This document shows, in pieces, positions 33,259 to 41,516 of a DNA stretch of 64,000 bases. Position numbers and translations under genes: made by a program. Below the pieces are notes generated by a model. The model was not told the origin of the DNA and searched no databases. It saw only the letters and a list, made by a program, of their open reading frames with translations. Position 1 is the first letter of the stretch. The number at the start of each line of letters is the position of its first letter. The DNA comes from DATAZK01 sp963731205 (GTDB lineage: Bacteria > Actinomycetota > Actinomycetes > Frankiales > Frankiaceae): NCBI GenBank assembly GCA_963731205.1, contig CAVSUJ010000002.1, forward strand, positions 620,001 through 684,000, given 5' to 3'.

Positions 33259-34007
33259 GCGACGATGGGGCCGGTTGGCGCCGAGCCGGGATCACGCCGC
33301 GCGCCCAGCGAAGCTTCCAGGAATGGAACATCGACCTTCCAGAGGCCCAACTCTGGCACGCGGTCGGGGTGACCGACGGGGTGACGGCAACCCGCTGGCA
33401 GATCGCTCGGATCCCACCTGAACGTGTCGCTGATTGGCTCACCGCCGGGATCGATTCGATCGAGGCGCTCCACTGGTGTCAACTCGGGCACGACCTGGAA
33501 ACGGCCAAACGGAACAAGGCGAACGGGGTCGCGCCCGGGCAGGTCAATGCGAACGTGGGGGGACCCGGCCGCGCATCGATTTCCCGAAGACGCGCATCCC
33601 TGGGTCAGGTCGCCGGCCCAGGCGGCCAACCGGCGGGGCCGGCCTTCCAAGCATGGCTCGACCAGGGTCAGCAGCTCACCCGGACCACCCACCTCTACCT
33701 GATGTCGGGTTGGCTCAGCGACGACGCGTTGCCATGGGCGAAGGCCGACGTACCGCCTGATTCGGCACGGGTCTGGCTGGTGCTCGGCGTGCGTCCGCGC
33801 GAAGCATTGCGCCTGGAGGCTCGAGGGATCCACGCCACCGACGTCGTCCGCGACTGGTGGGCCGCGGGCATCGCGCTCGATCAGGTCGCGGCGTGGCTCG
33901 GAGCCGGCCTGACGCCCGGTGAAGCGGCGGAGCAGATCGCTGCCGGGGTGACCCCTGAGCAGGCGGCTGTGCTGCGTGCCTTGCGGGACGACGACGAGGA
34001 CGAGTGA
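33255..34007 (+). CDS. W/AG-repeat protein of unknown function (MoxR-VWA partner)
   Basis: A 250-residue protein I do not recognise. It is built from short helical repeats of about 13-14 residues of the form W-x-x-A/x-G-I/V/L-x-x-x-E/Q-A/V: VADWLTAGIDSIEA, ARVWLVLGVRPREA, VRDWWAAGIALDQV, AAWLGAGLTPGEA, then AEQIAAGVTPEQA; the last four are close together. The tail is acidic (DDDEDE). Its start overlaps the VWA stop and its own stop overlaps the next gene, so it belongs to the MoxR-VWA unit. A binding or scaffold role is a guess from its repeats. Confidence 0.75.
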   Translation: MSDDGAGWRRAGITPRAQRSFQEWNIDLPEAQLWHAVGVTDGVTATRWQIARIPPERVADWLTAGIDSIEALHWCQLGHDLETAKRNKANGVAPGQVNANVGGPGRASISRRRASLGQVAGPGGQPAGPAFQAWLDQGQQLTRTTHLYLMSGWLSDDALPWAKADVPPDSARVWLVLGVRPREALRLEARGIHATDVVRDWWAAGIALDQVAAWLGAGLTPGEAAEQIAAGVTPEQAAVLRALRDDDEDE

Positions 34008-34879
34008 TGCCGAAACACACTGCGCGCAAAGAGATTCTCGGCCCCTGGTCGCTGGCGACCAGCCGGGAGTTCTGGGAGGGCTTCACCCCGTCAGCGTTGG
34101 CCGGCCGAGCCGAGCAGGACGGAGTACTGCGAACGATATTCCGGGTGGACGCCGACTGGTCACGCGCCGAGGCGGAGGTGACTCAGGAGGGCCAGGCAGC
34201 GACGGTCACCGTCACCGGAGATGGCGACCTGGACGCCGCCGTTGCGCAGGTCTGTCGCTTCCTTTCGCTGGATGTCGACGCTCGCGAGTGGCCCGAGGTT
34301 GCTGAACGCGATGAGGTCATCGCCGATGCGCAGCAGCGGTTGCCCGGCCTTCGGCCCTGCGGCTTCCACTCGCCGTATGAAGCGGCCGCCTGGTCGGTGC
34401 TCTCACAGCGCCTGCGCATCGTGCAAGCCGCTGCGCTACGCGACGGCCTCATCCGTGACCACGGCGACGGCGGCGCCTTCCCCGCTCCGGCCCTGCTGCG
34501 CGACCTGGATCTCGACCTCCCCGGTCGCAAGGCCGAGTACCTGCATGCCGTCGCGGAGGCGGCGCTGGACGGGCTGCTCGACGGTGCCACGATCCGCTCC
34601 GCCGACCCTCGCGCCTGTGTCGAGAAGCTGCAGCAAATAAAGGGAATCGGCCCCTTCGCTGCCGAGCTCATCGTGCTGCGCGGGGCGACCGCTCCCGACG
34701 CGGTGCCGAGCAAGGAGCGTCGCCTGGAGGCCGAAGTCGCCGAGCGTTACGGTGCCGGCCGTACCCTGGCCGATGTCTCCGAAGCCTGGCGGCCATTCCG
34801 CACCTGGGCGTCTGTCCACCTGCGGGCGTTACGCGAACGGCGCACTCACGAGATCAATCCCGGTCAGCCCGGGCAATGA
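34007..34879 (+). CDS. AlkA-like DNA-3-methyladenine glycosylase
   Basis: A 290-residue protein of the HhH-GPD superfamily (AlkA/OGG type), excising damaged bases from DNA. The N-terminal beta domain is followed by the helix-hairpin-helix KLQQIKGIGPFAAELIVLRG. The residue that normally follows as the catalytic Asp (P-x-x-D-x-x-L) reads VPSKERRL here, with Glu, so activity is uncertain. The ATG at 34007 (alternative GTG 34004) overlaps the stop of the repeat protein. It converges with GrpB, overlapping by 26 bp. Confidence 0.82.
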   Translation: MPKHTARKEILGPWSLATSREFWEGFTPSALAGRAEQDGVLRTIFRVDADWSRAEAEVTQEGQAATVTVTGDGDLDAAVAQVCRFLSLDVDAREWPEVAERDEVIADAQQRLPGLRPCGFHSPYEAAAWSVLSQRLRIVQAAALRDGLIRDHGDGGAFPAPALLRDLDLDLPGRKAEYLHAVAEAALDGLLDGATIRSADPRACVEKLQQIKGIGPFAAELIVLRGATAPDAVPSKERRLEAEVAERYGAGRTLADVSEAWRPFRTWASVHLRALRERRTHEINPGQPGQ

Positions 34880-35522
34880 TTTCTTCGATCACGGCGGTCT
34901 TGGCGTCGGCATAGTGCTGCACGTGACGCCACTCGTGCTGCGCCAGCTCGTGCTTGGCGGCCGCGTAATAATCGCGGTCGGCGTCACTGCGCCGCAGGCG
35001 ATCGCGAAAGCTCAGCATCCGGTCGATCTCGGACGCGCCGGCGCTGAAGACGTGAAGGTTCACGTCGGCGTCGGGTCCTTTGAACATGCGGTGCTGAAAC
35101 CAATCGGGCTCGCGGATGCGTAACCGGTAGCCCGCGCCTTCCAGTGCGGACACATACGACGGCTCGTCGCCCGAGTCCGGCACCACGAGCAGCACATCGA
35201 TGAGTGGCTTGGCGATCAGGCCAGGCACTGACGTCGAACCCACATGCTCGATCAGCACGACGGATTCACCCAGCGCACCGCGGATTCGAGCAGCCTCGCG
35301 GCCGAAGAGCGCCGGCCATTGCGGGTCGTACTCGGCGAGCGTGATCACCGCGTTGTGCGGAGCCCTTGCGCCGACCGTAATCGCCTCCAATTCCTCGTCG
35401 CTGCGCACCAGAACATCGGGATTGACGACGTCGTGTCCGGCGAGCCGCCCGCGGCACTCCAGGGTGCGGATGGCGTCGGGACAGTCGTCCGGGCTTGCGA
35501 TCTTCACCATCGCCTCCCTCAA
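34854..35522 (-). CDS. GrpB-family (UPF0157) protein
   Basis: A 222-residue GrpB-domain protein of the nucleotidyltransferase-like fold. The family core is ITLAEYDPQWPALFGREAAR, EHVGSTSVPGLIAKPLIDVL and NLHVFSAGASEIDRML (about residues 60-185). The first 55 residues are an extra N-terminal segment. Function is unknown; GrpB domains often sit on fusions with kinases. The start may be the Met at residue 5. It overlaps the AlkA gene tail-to-tail. Confidence 0.85.
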   Translation of the reverse strand: MREAMVKIASPDDCPDAIRTLECRGRLAGHDVVNPDVLVRSDEELEAITVGARAPHNAVITLAEYDPQWPALFGREAARIRGALGESVVLIEHVGSTSVPGLIAKPLIDVLLVVPDSGDEPSYVSALEGAGYRLRIREPDWFQHRMFKGPDADVNLHVFSAGASEIDRMLSFRDRLRRSDADRDYYAAAKHELAQHEWRHVQHYADAKTAVIEEIIARADRD

Positions 35523-35690
35523 TGCGGCCCACCGGCGCGCAGCCGAGCGTAAGCGCTCATGGCGGCCTCCTCAGCTCGCGCCTGAATGGTCGCAGAAATC
35601 GAGGTCGAAACAGCGACTGCGGTGAGCACGCCTGAAGATTGCGTCCCAGCTGCCGAAAGAGAGAGGGATCGACCAACAGCCGGGGGAGAC

Positions 35691-36648
35691 ATGACGCCAG
35701 AGCACCAGTTCCGCCTTGTGACGCGCAGCGACTTCGATGGTCTCGTCTGCGCCATGCTGCTCAAGGAGCTCGGCCTGGTCAGCGAGATCCTCTTCGTGCA
35801 TCCCAAAGACGTGCAGGACGGCGTCGTCGACATCGGGCCGACCGACATCCTGACGAACCTTCCCTACGACTCCGCGGGCGCACCTGGTCTTCGATCACCA
35901 CGCCAGTGAGATCACTCGCAACGGAATTCCCGCGGCCAATCACGTCATCGTTCCCGACGCGCCCTCGGCCGCACGAGTCGTCTACGAGTACTACGGCGGC
36001 GGCGATCGGCTCCACTCGGTTCCCACCGAATTGATGCAGGCGGTCGATCAGGCCGACAGCGCGCGTTACAGCCGCGACGACATCCTCGATCCGCAGGGCT
36101 GGACGCTGCTGAATTTCGTGATGGACAGCCGCACCGGACTGGGTCGCTTCCGCAACTTCCGCGTCAGCAACTACCAATTGATGATGGATCTGATCGACAT
36201 TTGCGGTCAGCTTCCCGCGAATGAGGTGCTTGCGCTCCCGGACGTCGCCGAACGCGTAGACCTCTACCGCACCCAGAACGAACTCTTCGTCGCCCAGCTG
36301 AAGCGCGTCAGCCGCGCCGAGGGCCGCCTCGTCGTCGTCGACCTGCGCGGCGAAGAAACCATTCAGCCCGGCAACCGCTTCATGATCTACGCGCTCTACC
36401 CGGAGTGCGAGGTCTCCGCGCATCTCATCCCGGGAAAGCAGAACCTCAACACCGTGATCGCCGTCGGCAAGTCGATTCTGCGCCGCGGCAACAAACTCGA
36501 CATCGGTGCGCTGATGCTGACCTACGGCGGCGGCGGCCATCCGAATGCCGGAACCTGCCAGCTTCCGCACGAGGACGCCGACTCCGTGCTCGCCACGATT
36601 GCGGACGCTGTCAACGCGAAGTCGGTCGCTGCTCCCGAAAGCGCGTAG
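35691..36648 (+). pseudogene. DHH-family phosphoesterase, frameshifted
   Basis: An exopolyphosphatase/oligoribonuclease-like DHH protein of about 318 residues when joined. The first frame (ATG 35691, GGGGGAG upstream) gives the metal-binding start LVTRSDFDGLVCAMLLKEL. From about 35880 the coding passes to the next frame with AHLVFDHHAS (the DHH motif), then RGNKLDIGALMLTYGGGGHP and NAGTCQLP from the DHHA1 domain. One extra G in the GGG run at about 35873-35876 accounts for the break. All motifs are intact when corrected, so a sequence error or recent mutation is likely. Confidence 0.88.
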
Positions 36649-36678
36649 CTGAGGAAGGCCGTCGACACGAGCGGCTGC

Positions 36679-36753
36679 AGTGGGCTCCGCCGACGTCGGG
36701 CACAGTGGGCTCCGCCGACGTCGGGCATAGTGGGCTCCGCCTTCGTCGCGCAG
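36679..36753. repeat. Three tandem 25-bp repeats
   Basis: Three direct copies at 36679-36703, 36704-36728 and 36729-36753. The first two differ by one base (C/T at the end); the third has a few changes in its second half. Each of the first two contains the palindrome CCGACGTCGG. They lie between the DHH gene and the GTG start of the MFS gene, so they could form mRNA hairpins or be binding sites. Confidence 0.8.
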
Positions 36754-36770
36754 CGTCTGGTGGTCCGGCC

Positions 36771-37952
36771 GTGAGTAAGGAAAGTTCCAAAGCAAGACCG
36801 CTCTGGATGTACTGCACGCTGTCCGGAACCGTCTCTCTCGGGTACGGCTCGATCTACACGCTGCTCGCGGATCTACGCGACACGTACCACTTCTCCGAGG
36901 CGCAGCTCGGGCTCATTGCCGGCGCGGGCTTCATGGCCGGGCTGTTGGCCCAACTGTTCCTGGCGCGGCTGGCCGATCGCGGATGGGCGGCTGCGATGGT
37001 GCGCGGCGGGCTGATTGCGGCGACCGTGGCGATGCTTGCCAGCTCCGTCGCGACGCAGTTCTGGGTGTTCCTGATCGCCAGGATCCTGCTCGGGTTGGGC
37101 AGCGGGACCGTCAGCCCGGCCATCCGGCGCCTCGTCGTGAACGCCTCCGGCGACGAGCTCGGCGCGAACCTCGGAAGGCTTGCGGCCTTTGAGATCTCCG
37201 GCTTCGTACTCGGCCCGCTTGTCGCCGCCGTGGCCGCCCAACTCTTCGGCCTGCACGCCCCCTTCATCTTCATGGCAGCCGTCTTCTTCGCAGCCCTCGT
37301 GAGCTGCTCGTGGCTCAGCCTGTCGGCCGGGCCGCGCAGCGAAGAGCCACGCGTACTCAGCCGGCTGCTCAAAGTCCCCGCGATGCGCGCCGCTCTCGCC
37401 TCGGCGGTCGCCTTCTACGTCACCATCGGAACGTTCGAAGCGGTGTGGGCCATTTTGCTCCGCGACCGCGGCGCGTCGACGTGGCTCATCGGACTGACTT
37501 TGTCGCTCTTCACCGTCCCCATGATTTTCCTGGCACCGATCGGCGGCAGAGCCGCTCAGCAGCGCGGGCCGATGCGCGTCGCCGCGGTCAGCATCACCGT
37601 CGCCACCGCGTGCACCTTCAGCTACGGCGTCCTGCCGAGTCTGTGGATGCTTCTCGCCGTCTCGTTGGTCCACGCCTTTGCCGACTCGTTCACCATGCCC
37701 GCCAACCAGGTCGCCGCTGCCATGGCTGCACCGCTCGGGGACGCGTCATCAGGCCAGGGACTGCTCGGCGCGACGGGCCTGGCCGCCGCCGGAATCAGTG
37801 GGCTGGCGTCCGGTTACGTGTACGAACATCTCGGTAGGGCAGCGCTTTTCACGGGCACGGCAGCCGTTATGGCGGCCTTCCTCGCACTGGCGCTGCTGTT
37901 CAGCAACGAGACGCTCCGGCCGGTCCCGGCCGAGGTCGTGAACGTCCCGTGA
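36771..37952 (+). CDS. MFS transporter
   Basis: A 393-residue major facilitator with about 12 predicted membrane helices. The first loop has GAGFMAGLLAQLFLARLADR, the conserved MFS loop 2-3 pattern, and the second half begins near LKVPAMRAALASAVAFYV. Substrate cannot be predicted; members of this type often export drugs or metabolites. It starts at GTG 36771, 17 bp past the tandem repeat block, with AGG-like purines upstream being weak. Confidence 0.88.
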   Translation: MSKESSKARPLWMYCTLSGTVSLGYGSIYTLLADLRDTYHFSEAQLGLIAGAGFMAGLLAQLFLARLADRGWAAAMVRGGLIAATVAMLASSVATQFWVFLIARILLGLGSGTVSPAIRRLVVNASGDELGANLGRLAAFEISGFVLGPLVAAVAAQLFGLHAPFIFMAAVFFAALVSCSWLSLSAGPRSEEPRVLSRLLKVPAMRAALASAVAFYVTIGTFEAVWAILLRDRGASTWLIGLTLSLFTVPMIFLAPIGGRAAQQRGPMRVAAVSITVATACTFSYGVLPSLWMLLAVSLVHAFADSFTMPANQVAAAMAAPLGDASSGQGLLGATGLAAAGISGLASGYVYEHLGRAALFTGTAAVMAAFLALALLFSNETLRPVPAEVVNVP

Positions 37953-37961
37953 AGTCGAGGC

Positions 37962-38429
37962 TCAGCCCTTCGCCGCGCTGATCTGGATGAGCAGCGGCTT
38001 GCTCGCCGGCTGCGTACCGGAGAGCTTCGTGATGATGATGGAGCCAGGAGCCGACCCACCGGCGAGGCTCGTCAGTTTGCCGTAAGGGCCATCCGCCACG
38101 CCCTCGGCCACGTAAATCTTCGGGCCTGTATTGATGATTGCCAGGCATTTGTAGGACGGGGCAGGGGTGCTGGGCTGGACAGCCTCGTGGACGCACGTCT
38201 CTTGGAAAACGGTCGACAGCACCGGATTGCCCTGGGCATCAGTGAGCCGGCCGACCAGCACCGTGCCGTCCACGTTCGTCTGGCCCACCTTTTCGGTGAC
38301 GGTGACCAGCGCATCGAGGCTCTTCCAGCTGTGATTGGCGGTGATCGGATCTCCGCAGCCCGCCACCGCAGCCGCCACGGTGATTCCGCTTACCGCCATC
38401 AATACGCCCTGCCGCCGCAAACGCGCCAT
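37962..38429 (-). CDS. Small lipoprotein, function unknown
   Basis: A 155-residue exported protein. MARLRRQGVLMAV begins a signal peptide with a lipobox ending AVAGC at about residue 25, so it is a lipoprotein. The mature part (about 130 residues, two Cys in QETCVHE and SYKCLAI) is predicted to be a beta-rich domain I do not recognise. It is convergent with the MFS gene and separated from the MBL gene by about 90 bp. Confidence 0.75.
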   Translation of the reverse strand: MARLRRQGVLMAVSGITVAAAVAGCGDPITANHSWKSLDALVTVTEKVGQTNVDGTVLVGRLTDAQGNPVLSTVFQETCVHEAVQPSTPAPSYKCLAIINTGPKIYVAEGVADGPYGKLTSLAGGSAPGSIIITKLSGTQPASKPLLIQISAAKG

Positions 38430-38518
38430 GGTGAAACTCCCCCGGGGTCGGCCATCAATTAGCTCGAAGCCTGCTCAGCTAATAACGACGTAAACCCGAC
38501 ACACGCGTGAAATGTTGG

Positions 38519-39448
38519 CTAAATCTCCCAGCGATGGCGAAGCTCGCCGACGTCGCGCATGACAGCGCTCGCATCGAAGGAGGCGTCCCAGGGCGCACCT
38601 TCGCATTCGCGGTAGACGCGATGGATGGTCGCGGCCAGCCGCCACGGTTCGCCCCAGTCCGCGTACGGACCGAGGTCCATGCGTGCGGCGCAGTCGAGCA
38701 CGCTCGTGCCGGCGGCCCAGCAGGCGGAGGCATGGGCTTGGACATCCTGCAGGTAGACCCGCGCGACGCGGACGTCATCCACGCCGCCGACCGGACCGTG
38801 GCCCGGCACCACGTGCGCCGGAGCGAGTGCCTCGACCTGTTGCAGGGCCTCGATCCAGCGCCCGGTCGAGCCTTCCCAGCCGATCGGGGTGCACCGGTTG
38901 AAGAGCACATCACCCATCAGCACGACACCCTCGTCGGGAATGTGCACGACGAGGTCGCCTTCGGTGTGCGCCGGACCGACGTGGAGCAGATCGACTCTGA
39001 CGTCGCCGAGCTGCAGCGTGGTGTCTCCGTCCACCACCGTCGTCGGCGGAGTGAGAACGACCTCGGAGAAGTCGAACGGGGCGAACTCCTGCTGCAGATC
39101 GACCAGATGCTCGGGCGGATCCGCCATCGTCCGGATCGCCTCGGCGGCCTCCGGGGTGAAGCCCGAGAACCGCTCCGCGCATCCGCGGTGGGCGATGATC
39201 TCGGCCCCGGGGAAGACCTGATTTCCCCAGCAATGGTCGCCGTTGTGGTGAGTATTGACGAGCAGGCCGGGCGGCTCGGGGCGCACCTGCGCATAGAGCG
39301 CGGCCATCTCCCGGGTCAGCTTGACGTCATACAGCGTGTCGACGACGAGCCCGCGTCCGGCATCGATCAGGCCTGAGTTGGACCAGCCCGTACCGGCACG
39401 GTCCTGCTCGCAGGCGTAGACGTGATCGGTCAGTTGCAGACGGCGCAC
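38519..39448 (-). CDS. Metallo-beta-lactamase-fold hydrolase
   Basis: A 309-residue MBL-fold protein. The metal site is NTHHNGDHCWGN rather than the canonical HxHxDH: the second position has His and the third ligand position has Asn, with Asp and His kept. Further metal ligands are seen in GPAHTEGDLVV and DVLFNRCTP, and PGHGPVG. Such variants may have one metal or altered chemistry. It is the last gene of a minus-strand operon with the SDR and GMC genes (9-10 bp gaps). Confidence 0.85.
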   Translation of the reverse strand: MRRLQLTDHVYACEQDRAGTGWSNSGLIDAGRGLVVDTLYDVKLTREMAALYAQVRPEPPGLLVNTHHNGDHCWGNQVFPGAEIIAHRGCAERFSGFTPEAAEAIRTMADPPEHLVDLQQEFAPFDFSEVVLTPPTTVVDGDTTLQLGDVRVDLLHVGPAHTEGDLVVHIPDEGVVLMGDVLFNRCTPIGWEGSTGRWIEALQQVEALAPAHVVPGHGPVGGVDDVRVARVYLQDVQAHASACWAAGTSVLDCAARMDLGPYADWGEPWRLAATIHRVYRECEGAPWDASFDASAVMRDVGELRHRWEI

Positions 39449-39457
39449 GCTGGCAGC

Positions 39458-41506
39458 CTAGCCAACGAGATGATCGAGCAGTCCCTCGGAGATGTAGGCC
39501 GGGAAGGCTCCGGTCTCGAGTGGGCGCCCGCGCTCGTTGTGCCAGTCCAGCAGATCTCGGACGTTCGGGGAGAGGTAGTACGCGCCGGCCACGGCCAGCG
39601 TGAGGCTCGCGAAGGTGCTGCGCCCGAGGTCGCGAAGTCCTTGCACCGTCAGGGTTTCTGCCGGCACGACGGCCAGCGCCGACCGCAGCGGCTCGAGCAG
39701 GTCGGGGCGCGCCCGCAGCAACGCGTCCAGCAGTTCACGCCCCACTCCGGCATCACCGGCCGACGGCATGCCGGCAGATCCGGGGATCAGGACGTCGCCG
39801 ACCCGCTCCAGCACGATGCGCTCCTTGACAGTCAAGCCCACGATCTCCGCTCGGTGAGCAGCGAGTGGAAGCAACGTCGCAGCCGGACGGGACGCCTTGA
39901 GCGGCCTGGGCTCGGGCGCCGGTAGTCCTCGCTCGGTGATGAGGTGTTCAGCGGTCCGCAAGGCGAGGGCAGCGATCGTGCTCGTCGGGTTCATGCCGCT
40001 CGCGGTGGGAAAAACGCTGCCGTCGATGATGCCGAGATTCCTTATGCGATGGGTGAATCCCCAGCGATCGCATACGGATGTCGCGGGATCCACGCCCATT
40101 CTCGCCGTGCCCATGAAGTGACCGTTGGCCCGTGCCTGGACCACGCCGATGTCCACCGCGCCGGCTTCGGTCAGCGACTCGCTCGCCCGCTCGGCGTGCC
40201 AGGCCAGCAAGCGCGTGGTGTTCTCGCCGACCCGGTAATCGACCACAGCGCCGGCGAGCCCGGCGCCGTCGGACTCGGCCGCCAGCGTCACCCGGTTTCC
40301 GTCCTCCGGGAGGTCCTCGGCGAGCAGCACCCATTGCAGCCGGCGCCCCACCTGATCGCGGATCCTTTGGTGATGACCGGACCCCCATTCGCCGGTGTGT
40401 CCCAGCGCGACGGCGAGCGGCTGGCCGCCGCCGGTCAGTGCCCACCGCGCGCCCCGCACGAAGCCCCGCGACGCGTCGCTTGCGTAGAACTGCAGCGAGT
40501 TGATGATGCCGCCGTTGTGCCCGTGCCACGGCGCGCTGTCCGGAAGTGTTCCCTGCACCAGAGACATCGGATGCAACATGAGACCGCGACCGACAAGCCC
40601 GCAATCATTGGCCAATCCGTCCGGCTGGGAGACCGTCGCCGATGCCAGCAGCAGCCGCGGAGTGCCGATCCCGTTCGCTGCGCAGAGGACGACGTCGGCG
40701 TCGTGCTGATGCACCTGACCGTCGGCGTCGACCCACTCGACGCCGGTGGCGCGATCGGTCGCGTCGACCAGGATCCGGCGCACGGTCGCCCGCGTGACGA
40801 GATCGCCGCCGAGGTCTGCGAATTGCGGCCAGTGCGTCAGATCGGCTGACGCCTTCGCGCCCTCGTCGCATCCGCGCCCGCACGTTCCGCGTTGCACGCA
40901 GGCATGACGGCCGTCGCGCGGCGCCGAGAGGATCGCGTTCGCGTCGGGCCACCAGTGCCAGCCGAGCCGAGCCTGGGCCCGCGCGACGGCGAGCCCGAGC
41001 GGACCGATCGGCAAGGCCGGGAGCGGCGGATCGTCGCCGTCGGGATAGGCCGGGTTGCCGCCGAGCCCGGAGACGCCGAACTGGCGGTCGGTCTCCTGGT
41101 AAAAGGGCTGCAATTGCTCATAATCCAGCGGCCAGTCCGCCGCTACGCCGTCGGCGCTGCGTACCCGGAAGTCGCCCGGCAACATCCGCGGCCACTGCGC
41201 GTTGTAGAGCACCGTGCCGCCGCCGACGCCGTTGTAGTTGAGCGCCTTCATGTCGGAGGCGGAGTCATCGATCGGATAGTCCGCGGCGCCGCCGCGCACG
41301 CCCGGAGAGCCCGACCACTGCTTGAGGCCGATCAGCTCGCCGGCCGGGGTGTCACCACCGAACGTCGAACGATCCGGCCAGCCGCCCTGCTCGAAACAGG
41401 TCACCGTGAGCCCGGCTCGCACCAGCCGCAGGGCGGCGACGGCCGCGGACGGTCCGGCGCCGACGATCACCACCTGGGATCGGGCTCTGGCGATCGTCGC
41501 CTCCAT
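39458..41506 (-). CDS. GMC oxidoreductase with fused gluconate-dehydrogenase subunit-3-like tail
   Basis: A 682-residue FAD-dependent GMC oxidoreductase. It opens with QVVIVGAGPSAAVAALRLV, has ALNYNGVGGGTVLYNAQWPR, a Cys cluster CVQRGTCGRGC, and ends its catalytic part with NGHFMGTARMG, SGMNPTSTIAALALRTAEHL. The C-terminal 130 residues (LIPGSAGMPSAGDAGVGREL, and so on) look like the small subunit of gluconate 2-dehydrogenase, normally a separate protein. It sits between an SDR and an MBL gene in one operon. Confidence 0.88.
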   Translation of the reverse strand: MEATIARARSQVVIVGAGPSAAVAALRLVRAGLTVTCFEQGGWPDRSTFGGDTPAGELIGLKQWSGSPGVRGGAADYPIDDSASDMKALNYNGVGGGTVLYNAQWPRMLPGDFRVRSADGVAADWPLDYEQLQPFYQETDRQFGVSGLGGNPAYPDGDDPPLPALPIGPLGLAVARAQARLGWHWWPDANAILSAPRDGRHACVQRGTCGRGCDEGAKASADLTHWPQFADLGGDLVTRATVRRILVDATDRATGVEWVDADGQVHQHDADVVLCAANGIGTPRLLLASATVSQPDGLANDCGLVGRGLMLHPMSLVQGTLPDSAPWHGHNGGIINSLQFYASDASRGFVRGARWALTGGGQPLAVALGHTGEWGSGHHQRIRDQVGRRLQWVLLAEDLPEDGNRVTLAAESDGAGLAGAVVDYRVGENTTRLLAWHAERASESLTEAGAVDIGVVQARANGHFMGTARMGVDPATSVCDRWGFTHRIRNLGIIDGSVFPTASGMNPTSTIAALALRTAEHLITERGLPAPEPRPLKASRPAATLLPLAAHRAEIVGLTVKERIVLERVGDVLIPGSAGMPSAGDAGVGRELLDALLRARPDLLEPLRSALAVVPAETLTVQGLRDLGRSTFASLTLAVAGAYYLSPNVRDLLDWHNERGRPLETGAFPAYISEGLLDHLVG

Positions 41507-41516
41507 CCGTCGTGAC

